Shown here: piece after piece, positions 9,519 to 21,071 of the stretch
How the letters are laid out: each line of letters opens with the position of its first letter
Numbering within the stretch: the stretch's first letter is position 1
Assembly (NCBI RefSeq): GCF_000499385.1
Contig: NW_013653353.1
Span: forward strand, 1-64,000
Source: Eimeria necatrix
Taxonomy: Eukaryota > Apicomplexa > Conoidasida > Eucoccidiorida > Eimeriidae
Reading direction: 5' to 3'
DNA: 64,000 nt
Program-made: the position numbers and the translations under genes
The notes under the pieces: generated by a model
Told to the model about the DNA's origin: nothing
Databases searched by the model: none
What the model saw: the letters and a program-made list of their open reading frames with translations, nothing else

Positions 9519-12500
9519 CGGGTCCACGGGAAAGCAGAAGCAAAATGCGGCGGAGGCGCTAAAGGGGGGCAGCAGGCAGCACAGATAGACGTGAAGGCAA
9601 GACTCGCAAGGAGCTCGCGATCACGCTAACGAGGGGCCCGTCTAAGGGGCCAGCCTCAGCTGCCAGCAGCACGCAAAACTTACCAGCAAAACGCAGCGCC
9701 GCAGCAACCTGGCACGAACCGCAGAAAGGCCTGGAAAACACAGGGGAGCCGTAAGCTGCTCTAGCCGCCACCACAAGCTGCTGCTGTGGGTGCAGCTACT
9801 GGTCGCAAAATCTGGCTCCCTAGGCTCCCCAGAACTCCGTTACGTCGACGCTGCTGCTGCAATGCTATGGCCAAAGCGCGCATTAACCGCTGTTTTTCTA
9901 TGAAAACTAAGTAGGAAATGTGGTTCTAGAGCCACGCGTGACTCCGTGTTCGAACGTTGGGGTGAGCTGCCAGCTGCATCGTTTACCGACAACGACTTGG
10001 GGAAGGCGAACGATTTTTCTCCTTCCCCTTAGAAAATGTTTGACATTGTTTAGCAGATACTTTTGAACTTGCCTCCATTTTTTAATCCTAATGAGGCATT
10101 AAACGCGCTATTGGCACTTCGAGCAGCGCCTTGGGAGCGTCCGCTCCTCCTGCATGCTCGATCCTTCAGACTCCGCCAACCTCCAGTCCTGCCGGGCATT
10201 AGTGAGCATTTCAAGCTAAACTCTCCGAAATCATCCTCTATTAGCAAGAAAATTTTACTTATTTGACCCCGCAGAGAAAGGATTAGCAGGAGTTTACAGA
10301 CTGTGTGCGTATTCGACCTCCGCCATTCGCACGCAGCGAGCATTGTTACCGCTGTAGTGTCGTTGGCACCAAATTTCGCCATAACATAGTTGAGGAACAG
10401 CAAATGGCGTCAGAAACAATAAGCCAGCATAAATCTAGGTGCTATCCTGCTTGTTTGGTGGGCACAGACGTATGTCGTCTGCGGGAACCATGCCTAGACG
10501 TCGCACTGCAGTAGGCCCTCGCCACATGTTCATAGGAATCCGTAGCAATTAACCAACGTGCAAAGTTGATGTTAAAGAAGTTTCTGTTATTTGCGTGGAG
10601 GTGCATCAGATCTGTAATGGGTCTCAGCCAGGGGATAGGAAAACGATGCTCTCTATTTTGGGCGCCAATGCCTGCCTGTGTGCTGACGCCGTTCACCTCA
10701 GGTACGCCAGCTGGAACTCGCTAACGCTGCTTCTGCTGCTCTCTCAGTAACTAAATGAATATTCAGAGCCTTTGTGGGCACTTCCGGGCCTAGTGACCCC
10801 GATGTAACGGACATTGGTCCGTACTGTACCTCCTGGAGCGCTTTGTGGAGATTTCATGTCCAGCACTGCAGTGAATTTAACGGTTAGAGCCAATGCAGTG
10901 TGACTTAATATCCTCTTACGTACACTGTACACCTAATGGGTCTTGAATTTGTGTCTGTGTCTCTGAGGTGCGGTCGCAGTATTTTGACAGCTTTCAGACA
11001 ATGGTAGGGACGACGGAGCAAGTACTGTCCCGTAAAAAAGAGTGTTAGAGGCTTAAAGCAGGTCTTCTTAATGACACAGTGCTAAGCACAAAATATTTCA
11101 GGAGCAAGTGGCTCTTGTGGCTTGTTGTAGGCGCCCGCGCGCGCGCGTGTTGCAGAGCGCTCGGCCTGGTCTCCGGCGATGTCGTAGAACCCCCTCCGAC
11201 TCATTCTTAGGACGAACGCCGCGAATTTTATCTTCAGCACAGGCATGTCCCGCGAAACGGTGCTAAGGGATTATTTGGGAGTGCCACGCAAATGTGTCAC
11301 CTGTTCTTCCTCATAGCGAGGTTAACCGTGACCTAACAAACCCCCCTTGCCTGTGTTTGTGTGAAAGCAATGCTTTTTTTCTTCCTTGTGCTCTGCTTAA
11401 TATAGTGTTGCCTTGCTCCTCCTGATGCTTTAATCTATAGCCGCAAAACCATATACAGGGAACCCAGCAGGAGCACCACTGTCAAGACCAGAGTGCTCGC
11501 TTCACCACTTTCAAGTACATTCCATGCATCAGCGTTTGTGCATTTTGTTAGCATTGGACGGATCTATGTTGCCTCGCAGATGGTTATTAATGAAATAGCA
11601 ACTAAAATCTCCAATGTGGGGGCGCAATCCTTCAGATCTGTCCTGTCCTGCACAGCACCATATTCTATAGAGGCATTCTACAGCCCGGTGCTCCGCACAC
11701 TTAACTGCACCGAACACGAACAAAAGTGGTAGTGCTGTGTAGATTCTTGAAAAGCCTATCGCCACTCTCCAAACAGCGTAGCTAATGGATTTAAATGAAG
11801 GCACGATAACTTTTCAAGTGGTGGGGAGAATATTTGAGATAATACGATTACGCGTAGACAGAATATCCCATGGCCGTATCTTTTTCGATCCGGGCGAACA
11901 CATCAGAGTTAACAGAATGCGAAACTACACTCCGGAAAATCCCCTATACATAAGTTTTACATCTGATGTGGGGCTAAAACTGAATTGCGAGTTTCCGTTG
12001 CTGCTCAGACTATCCGTGCCTAAAGCAAACCACCGCGGTCTCAGGCATATATACGCGTCGCCTGTCTACAGAAAATGCTGAATATGCTGCCTTTGAAACT
12101 AACTGTTCTTTGCCTTTTGTTACTGAGCGTTTAAAAGTCTGCATAATTCGGCTTAATCAGCGATGCGTCGACGAGACGAAGAACAAAGGTACACATACAA
12201 GAGCCCGAATTCTGCCTAAGTAAAGTTTTTTCGGCTGTCCATATTAGCCAAGACGGGCACAGAACAGCGTACGGTGAACAAACGCCTATATGTTTAATGT
12301 GAGAAATATGTACACAAATTCCCACAAAACATATAAATCCCATGAAAGAAGATGAATTGCAAAAGAGAGCACGTGGACTCCTTGGCCCGCTCTCTGCCAA
12401 AAACGGTGGCGTACTACGCACACCGAGCAGTCAAATCATACTGCGCCGCCTCGCGCCACACTTCGACGAAGTGCAACCAAGACTGGATGAGAAGCCAAAA

Positions 12501-13043
12501 GAAGGAAGACAACTAATCCACCGTCCCCCCTTCACAGATTCTGCTGAATGTGGTAAAAACGGGCAACAGCATGAACGTTGCCGTAGAGAAATTCGTTGAA
12601 GAGTTGTTAGAAAAAAACATACACTCATACCCAGATCGATAAAACGGCTCAGTGACTCCTCAGGTTCTCCCTGGAGCAAAAACGATGGGGCCACCATTCT
12701 ATCCCATGACTGAGGAGCCTTCAATCGTCTTGCAGCAAGGCAGTCATTGCGTCAGGCTCTCCAAATTCCTTCCTGTCAACTGCTTTCGGCCTGCTGGGTC
12801 CCTCACCGGGCTGCTTAGCTTTGCTGCAGACAATCAGCAAGCACGTGAAGCCCCTATTGTTTCTCTGCTAGCAACTGAGCTCTTGGAACTCTACGCAGCG
12901 TCGTGCTGCGCAAAAGAAACGAAACTGTAAGAGCGAAATGAGCTCCACACACAACATGTTACATAAGGCTACAACTCTTAAGCTGAAAATCAGATGAAGT
13001 CTATGCAGCGGTCGCCATAGGGTAGGAAAGAGCAAAATGCTTA
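9519..13043. other. 3.5 kb without a firm gene
   Basis: Repeat-poor sequence with only short frames on both strands. A 98-codon + frame with ATG at 11785 (to 12081) and the two-exon candidate at 12342 are the only stretches I would keep in mind. Nothing matches a family I know. A short alternating CG run lies near 11133-11148. Confidence 0.5.
12342..12642 (+). CDS. Possible two-exon small gene or gene fragment
   Basis: Tentative. ATG at 12342; exon 12342-12470 ends at a GTGCAA donor in phase 0. A pyrimidine-rich acceptor (CCCCCCTTCACAG) starts exon 12538-12642, and the join gives HFDEILLNVVKTGNSMNVAVEKF, helical-looking and free of low complexity, to a TAA. Product about 77 residues. It may instead be part of a longer gene continuing past 12660, where another AG-flanked frame runs to 12930. 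No family recognised. Confidence 0.25.
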
Positions 13044-16000
13044 CTAGCGAAAGTAAAAGATGATGCAAGCTGCTCCAGCGACAATCGCCAGGCAACCAAG
13101 TGTTAGAGCTGCTATTTCCCCTTCAGACCAGCCGTCGCCATCTAAGGAAGTCCGCATGAGCAGAAAAAATATTGGACGTGAGTTTACACGCGGGCAAACA
13201 TGTGCCGGATTCCATTCGCCGTTTATTTGCTGCTATGAGAGAATTGGAAACCAGCAAAAAGCACAGTCAAGTGGCAGTGCTGATGTATACAACGTACCTT
13301 CAAGAGTGCCCGTGTACTTCATCTGTACATCACATAGAGGGGTTCCCTGATCCTTTTCACTAACGTGGCTGCTGAATGCAGACGCTGCAGTTTCATCGGA
13401 CGGCGAATTTGTCGCTGGGTTGCTACTGCTGTTTAGACGGACTGGAATCTGTGCTGATCCCAACATGTTGGCCTCCTCGTCGTAGACTTCTACTTGGATC
13501 TCCGCCCTATTTTGCACGACAATTCACACCCCATTCACTTTTCATATTACTTTCAATGAGTCGTTACCGCTTGCACGCACATCAGTTATCCCTTTTAATG
13601 CCAACAACGTGGTGCAGAAAGCAACTGTAAACGTGAAACCAACAACGCAGCCAAATGCGAATTTACGCGCCTCACTTCGGCTGCCGACTCACGTGTATAT
13701 GCCCTCTGCGTAACCGCGGATGTATATTGTGGATGCATAGACTTCCTCTGGCTGAAGATCGACAATCATGTCCGTGCATTTCATCTGGAACCACATGCCT
13801 CCCATGCGCGCCATCTGCAGAACAGGCAGCGCAATGCCCATTCGTTACCTCGACCTTAGCATCAAGGACGATTCATGACCTTGAAGCGATAAAATCGCCG
13901 TCGCAACCAACGCTACACAGGACAGCCATGTGCTGTCTTCCGTACACAATGCTAGCTAAAGTATGATAAGCCCGAAAATGATTGGTCCTTCCTCCATCTC
14001 TATATCATGTGTACTACGTGCTACTGCAGAAGAAACGCAACGGCAGATACCGTTCTATTGCATTCAAGGAGTGTCAAATTAAAGCGCAAGTAAAATTAAA
14101 GCGCAATCATTGCTCCACTGAAAATCCAGTTGGCAGTGCTGTGCTCTACAGCAGGTATAACTAGGCACTACGCTGAAGCTGAAGAAATTTACATACGATT
14201 TTAGATGTTAAGAGTTTAAGCTTTACCGAGGGCTATTCTGTCTACGTACCAGAACTGCAGACATTGCGTCGGGTGCTCCCCCCCATTGCGTGACACCCTT
14301 TGCCGCTGGTAGGTCCAGCAGCGTGGCATGAATGATATCTTTCACTTCAGCTGCAGTAACTTCCGAATTCGCCTTCATAAACACCCCAAAAACCAACGCT
14401 GCAATACCTGGAAATCCACACATACACATTCGAGCAAGCTAAGCCGCATCCCCCCTACAAAGCTGTATTCTGCTAGCCCAATGCACGTGCAGCGGCGTGT
14501 GTTCTTCAATATTGAAGACCCACCACACACTGACCCACACACAGCATCCACTCGTCTAGGGGCATCAGCACTGGACGGGACTCTCCTCAGAGCTTGGCCT
14601 CAAAACAAACTCGATAATCAAGATGCGCAGAAATGACACACCTGAAACATGAGGCGTTGCCATGGACGTCCCTGAAAGAAACGTGAAGCCGTTGTCAAGG
14701 TAAGTCGAGTAGATCCTATCTCCCGGAGCCAGCAACGACACCGACGCCTCCCCGTAATTACTGAAGGACGCGAGCTGTCCATCAGCATCATACGCGCCTA
14801 CTCTGCAAACGAATGGGTTACAAGAAGACGCAAAAATCCATGAAAAAATGTGACCTCAGAAGGACGAAGGCCTTGGAATGGTTAGCTTCTGAGTGTCCCC
14901 TTGCTGCTGACGGTGACAAAGCAGCTAACAAAGCTGCTCCTGGAGCAAAGTAACTCACGAGATTGTGTTCTGATAATCATAAGCAGCTGGATAGAAAGGC
15001 TCTATGTCATTATTCGTGCTGCTGTTTCCCGCGGCGTTCACTATGAGTATCCCCAGCCCCTCCCGCATGTGACGGGAACGTTCGATAACCAGCTGAAGCG
15101 AATATGTGGATTCTGTGGAACCCCAACTGTTATTGATGACGTGCACGCCTTTCAGCATTGCATAAGCCATTCCTCTCACGGCATCACTCACTGACCCCTG
15201 CATGAGAACACAACCCTAGTCACACAGCGTCGTCTCGACCTCTGGGAATAAAACGGAAAGCAAAAGCGCCAAATCGGAAAATTATAACAAGTGCTGAAGG
15301 TCTTGCCTACCCTTCCACTTGACCCGAACTGCTGAACCTTCATCAATGACACCAGCGGAGCACAGCCCACCACGTCCCTTCCATTTGCGACCCCTCCAAT
15401 GGTGCCTGTATAATCCATACATGCAATAAAAACCTTAGTTCCAAATCACCGCGTGCCGCAACTAGGGTAGCTGCGGTAAAAGTAATCACAATGCTGCTCG
15501 GGTCATTCAAGGGCGCAACACCTCGAATTATAACTGACAAGGAGAGAGGCATCAACCCAATGATCTCTTGGTGCACAAGCGCACTCACCTGCGACGTGTG
15601 TGCCATGGCCATTCAAGTCAGCGATAACGTTGGTGTTTTCGGCGAAGTTCCACCCCTCAATATCGTCAACTAATCCATTGCCTGAAGAACCAGCAGCACA
15701 ACCAGCAACCCAAAACCTTACCCTCTACAGTCCGCCGCCAAAATACTTGCCCGCCTCCGGTGCAGCAGGCACAGGAAACGACATCGTATATGAATAAACA
15801 GCACAGTTATGTCTCACCGTCGTCATCTTTGCCATCATCAGATTCCTCCAGGTTTTTCCACACATTGGAATCAATGTCGTAATGCTTCGCAACTCCAGAG
15901 TCAACAACTGCCACCTGCAAAGCCCATAAATAGAGCGACACCGCCACGCATATTGGAGCTCTGTTACTGGCGATCAAGCCTGACCAAAATACCAGCATGG

Positions 16001-19000
16001 CGCACATAACTGCGAAGCCGAAGCAAGCCACACTGACTCCTTCAAAAAATGTCTTTGCAGTGAAGGTGCAGAATACGGAGCACGAAGTACACGCTGGGTG
16101 CAAAGCCACATGCGATTCCAAAGTCTTTCAGTGACGAAGAATGACGAAAAGAGAGGAGCAAAATGACTCACCACTACATCTTTGTGGCCCTTTTCTCCGT
16201 GCATCCATGCGTGTACGCACCTTGCAGCGTACATGCCCCAAAGGCGCTTCTCCAAGTCAGGGTCGGTCGGAATCCGCGAAGAAACAGGCGAATCATCTGG
16301 AAATACAATATGCGCAAAAATACAGGCGATGAGCTCACTCGTAAACGATGCAGCTCCTACGCATGCTCATTAAGACGAGCATGCGTAGATGCATGAACGA
16401 AGACCGTTCAGCTGAACATCCCATCATCCCAGCCAGCTGCATCATCACATCATCATCGCTGCGCTGTCACAGAACCCGCACTGAAAGATGAGCTAGTTTC
16501 TGTAGGTTCTGCTCTTATAGCTCCTCCGCTGGCCTCTCCTTTCTCTCTTTGGTCAGCGAAAAAGTAGGGCGGCATACCACTCAGGAGGTGCGTCTGTGCA
16601 GTCACCTTTGCTGAACACCGTTCCTTAAGCTCTGCTCTGGCCTGAACGAAAGCAGGCTTCTCGAAAAGCTGTGGCAGAGGTTCAGGAAGGGCCTCATTAA
16701 CGGGTACCATTTGCAGCGAAGTCTGCAGGCACACGCAACAAAAATTCGCAAACCACTATACTTATACGTCTCTGGGTTCTTGGCAAATAGGCTGGTTCCC
16801 CTATTTCCAAGCCATGCCACCTGCTCCTCTTTCTTCCCAATACTGCAGCTGTCAGGAGGTTGCCTTAAGAGTGCAGCGCAGAGCCTTCACTTTCTGATGC
16901 ACAGTCTCACAGGCTTGGAAAGCTCCCAAAAAAGAATGCTCTTCCCCTCAAGGACCAACAGCTTCGATAGCAGCTTGTACACCGCTCCATCAGCAGAAAT
17001 ATCTGAATACAAGATGAAAGTGGTAGCACTTGGACAAACAACAGACTTAACGGAGACTCCGCCAACAGATGTGTCGAGCCAAAACGCTTTGTCCCCTTTC
17101 GTTGCTCTCTTGGGGGAGAACCACCAAGCTGCTTTCACCACTGTGACGACTAGCTAATGCTATGTGCGTCCTATGATACCTGCGTTTGGTGGGAACTGCA
17201 GGATGACCATGTCCACAGCATCGAGAATTTCGCAGCTGTAGCTCTGAGAGTCCTCCACCACGGCCAAAAGCTCTTGGCATGTCTGTGTGATGCGTGCAGC
17301 GCCCGCTTCTGTCTGCATGAAGCTCACCGCTCCAGCAGCTGCTCCTGGATTATCAAACGGACTGGCGAAGCTAACTACCAAGTCAACTGCAGTCCCAAGC
17401 AAAAAAAACAACAGCAGTAGAAAGACGGGAAAATACTTGAATTGCGCACGGCCCCCTAAACATGTGAAGGGGGCGGATCTCTCCATCTAGTTTAAGTAGC
17501 TGCAGCAACCATAGTGCACTCTACATAAGAGGAAACCCAAAACTTTGGGAGCACGACTCTGACTGCGTCTAGACAAGCACATCTACTCAACTAAGCATCC
17601 ATCTAAAATATGTAAAACGAGACGGTCTCTCCCTCCGGAAGCTCCTCGGTGCTGCTGCAAAAGTCACGCACTATCCTCGATGCCTTAGTACTCACGTGGG
17701 TCATCCGGCCGCTTCCGACGTTGTCTACGCATCTGCTTGAGTATCTGGTGGACGTATTCTTTTGCTGTTTCGCTCGTCTCCCCCTCTGATACCCCCTGGA
17801 GAAACGAAGCCGGCCCCACCTGCAGATGAGAGTAGGCCCAAGCTTGTGAGGCCGGGGAAGTGAGTCGTGCATTGACAGTTTTCATCACCACAGTCAATCG
17901 CTTCCCAGTCGTGTTAGTCAGAAGCATCCGCCGCTCCAAGAACTTGCTCTGTTTCGTTTTGTACATCAAATTTATTTGCCCTGTGCACGCGGAATCCACG
18001 TAGGACGCATCAACAATGACCCCTCCCACCGCGACTTTGCAACTTGTTTTCGTTGGAGCTGCTCCGCTTGACTGCTCAGAATAAGATTGTGAATTCCCAG
18101 AACTCTCTCCAGAACCAACAACGGGTAACGACCGGTGCCCTTCTTTTCCCTGGTAACTTTCTTGCGGCTCCTCTGAAAAGCCGCTGGTGGCCTCCGACTT
18201 CTGGCCAACTTTCGGAGAGCTGGAAGGTTCGGGCTGTGCCGAGCCTCCTCCTGATCCTTCATTGTTATTCCCTGCATTGGACAGTCCACGCTGGAATTCG
18301 TTCGTCCATCTCTCTCCCAAAACTATAATGAGTTCTACTAAAAAGCCTTCTAAACGTGTTCCTATCGATCCAAGAAGTTTATCCGTCATAACTTGCCCAC
18401 CCTAAGCTTGTGGCCACTGCCAGACGGCCACCAACAACAGTGGAGGCAAACCCAAATCAACTAACTACAGGAGCCGAACCGGCTCGTATACCTACCTGTG
18501 GCAGGTGACTCTGGGTTTGTGCTCTCGATGCCATCACCACCGTCAATGTCAAGCCTTTCTTCAGCTAGCGCACTATCATCAGTCTCCCCCTTAGTCTCAC
18601 GATCGTGGCCACTATCGTCTGAAACAAGTGACTGGGGTGTTCTGGTGCTGGCATCATTGCCGTCCTCACCCTCGCTCGATGGCGAGTGAACCTCGCCTTC
18701 CTGTCCGTCACTGCGTAAAACAGCCGGTGACCTCGGCTTCCTCCTGCCTTCTTTGACGATCTGCTGAAACTTAAGCGAATAGCCTCCGGCGCCTTTAGAC
18801 TTGGTACTGGTGTCTTCTGCTAAAAGGGAAACTTGGGTGATCAAGCGGTTGCTTTCTGCATCCTTACTACCCCGATCTTCGTCCGCCTCTGGAGCCTGTG
18901 AGGTGTCACTGCTTACTTCTACGCTGCCCTGAGTAGTCGTTGAAGGATTGGACTGCTGCTCTGCAGCTTTGTCTAAAATTGGGATCTCTGTATAGTCACT

Positions 19001-19555
19001 AGGCACCCCCTTGTGCTCAAGGTCTTCAGCCTCCGTACGATCACCCGCCTTCAGGGGGTTCCACGACCAGATGAGTGCTTCTGGTGTTGAACTGGTAATT
19101 TCATCTTCCTGTAATAGTGATTCTGATACACTTTTTAGCTCCTCAGACGTTTCCGTCCTGTGACGAGTGATTTCCTGGCTTCTGTCTGTGGTGGCGAGAA
19201 ACTCTAGACCGCTACCACCAATGGAATCTGGTAGTGAATCCCCCTGTGCACCAATCACAGGCGCTTTACGAGCATTCACAGCCGACGATGCTAAGGCTAG
19301 GCCATAAACTTGTGAACCTACCAACAACACGGTTTCTTTCTCCACAGATGAGTCGCCTAAGGCTTATTTCCAACCTGCCAAACTTACCTGCAGCGGATCT
19401 CGATTCAGTTCCCGCAAAGAAGGACCGTTGGACGCAGAGGCAGAACCGACAGCTTTGCTTTCGGAGGAACCTAACACTGAATTTGCACACTGAAAAAGAT
19501 AGAACAAGGCAGCACCAACGGACCAGAGAGCCGCCCCTGTCCGCAAGCTCTGCAT
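13044..19555 (-). CDS. SUB2: SUB2-like subtilisin (S8), secreted type I membrane protease, 16 exons
   Basis: Serine protease of the apicomplexan subtilisin group; SUB2-type members are membrane-bound maturases or sheddases of the secretory/invasion pathway. Exons, high to low: 19555 to about 19390 or 19463, about 19357-18496, 18391-17696, 17386-17180, 17140-16911, 16722-16476, 16296-16172, 15914-15818, 15681-15589, 15405-15311, 15197-14959, 14802-14642, 14407-14250, 13814-13693, 13506-13298 and 13141-13044. From exon 3 onward all phases close. Order in the roughly 1,240-residue product: signal peptide (ALWSVGAALFYLFQCANSVLG), long acidic Ser/Glu-rich pro-region, cysteine-containing prodomain, catalytic Asp in VAVVDSG, His in NGHGTHVAG, oxyanion Asn in VNAAGNS, Ser in SGTSMATPHVSG, a beta-rich tail, one membrane span (AALTLGCLAIVAGAACIIFYF) and a single Arg before the stop. 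Exon 1/2 and the 39-base intron at 17179-17141 are the weak points. The hydrophobic frame starting at 17486 is a polypyrimidine tract, not a second start. Confidence 0.87.
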
Positions 19556-21071
19556 GTTCCCAGCCAGCCCTTTAACTGAATCAGCAGCTCTAGAAAAAGA
19601 AATGTAAACAAATAAAGGGGCCGAAGCAACTCCAGCAGATATGACCTGGGCAGGGAGCCAAAATTTAGGGTGAGCTGCGGACGCAGCGACGCAGCGGATT
19701 CCCCGAACTAGGGCAGCATCTGAAAGCTAAATTGACATTGGGAGTCCCTCCTACAATGCTGAGAGGGGAAGCCACGAGAAGCAAAAAGTTTCGACACGTC
19801 TTCTGGCCCCACGCTCGCTGTGACATCGAGTAAGCCAATCAGTTGACGCTGCGAGAGATTGGGGCACCGCTGGAGGTATGACATCTATGATGGTCCCCAA
19901 AATAACCCTAAATATAATCAACTAACTGTCATGCACCAAGTATGCGAAATGCGAAGAGAAGCAGCATGCAACTCTTGAGATGACCCGCAGAGGCAATCGA
20001 AGATAGCTCTCCAGAGCAGTCTGGGACTTGCAAGAGAGAAGCTCAACAATGGCTCTTTCTGACATTCGGTTTTGAGTTAAGCGAATCACTAATACACAAA
20101 TGTGCAAGCGTTTACGCTTTTTTGTACTTGGATAAGTGGCGGTCTACTGCTCCCGCTCGCGTTGCTTTTGTGGGGTCGCGATTCGGATGAACGATATGCA
20201 GTAAGCACGTTTCTTCTTCATTTAATCATGGTTTTACACAAAGTGTCTCACTTTCGTCAAATCGATATTTAGTCTCTAACTTCGCGTCAGCTTTCACTGG
20301 AAGGACAAGGGTATAGCTGTGGACCAGAGTCAGAACAGTTGAGTCACAACAGTTCTCCAGTAGAGTTGAGCTATCATGCGGGAGGAATTGAGCCAGGGGG
20401 GAAGATCCAAAGAGATTTAGTAAAGTGGCTTTCCATTATTGACATTTAACGCTAAAACACACTGCTACGTGCCGTCCCCGCCCAACGCAGTCCCCGCCCA
20501 ACCCTGTCCCCGCCATTTAGCAAAGCTTGCTGGGATGGGCAGTAGACATGCGCCTCTTCGGCTCCGCATTAAGATTCGCACGCTGGGCTAGTACAGTGAG
20601 GCTGCTTTCTGGTACTGTGGAGCGAGCATGACCGAGTGCTGACAAGTTTGTTTCTGAAACCAATTGTCCCTAGCTGTCCTGCCTGCTTGACCGTGTTGCC
20701 AGCAACGCACTCCTTTCGTATTCGTTGTTGCGCAAGCATATTTCTGGTCCCCCAATGGTGGCCTATTGCGTTCTTTGCTGATGAGGCTCCATTCATGAGT
20801 CCAGCTCTCCTTTGATAGCTTTCATCTTGTCTCTACTACACTGAAGTATTATTGGCTACACATGAAATGCTTCATGTACAGCTGAAACAACGTGAACCAG
20901 AACGATGTGAGCGAGTTACGCTTCATGTGAAGCTCCTTTACAGCAGCACAAGTTTGATAAGGAGGGCTTCCTTCTAAGCAAAACAGCCTCATGGTAGGGG
21001 GTTCGATCGTTTCTGAAGCCACATTGAGGCTATAGAGCCTGATGCATTGTTCCCATGGCAAAGTAACTGTA
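19556..21071. other. Intergenic 1.5 kb between SUB2-like and LMBD1-like genes
   Basis: No gene seen. Since both neighbours lie on the minus strand, this holds the SUB2-like promoter and the 3' end of the LMBD1-like gene. At 20469-20516 there is a short GC-rich minisatellite: three copies of GTCCCCGCC(CAAC), the third truncated. Confidence 0.55.

Noticed and set aside
17386..17486. ATG plus hydrophobic FPVFLLLLFFLLG as start of a separate signal-anchored protease
   Set aside because: The hydrophobic run is the polypyrimidine tract of an excellent acceptor (ending GGGACTGCAG), and the exon after it joins the upstream exon (17696) in phase.
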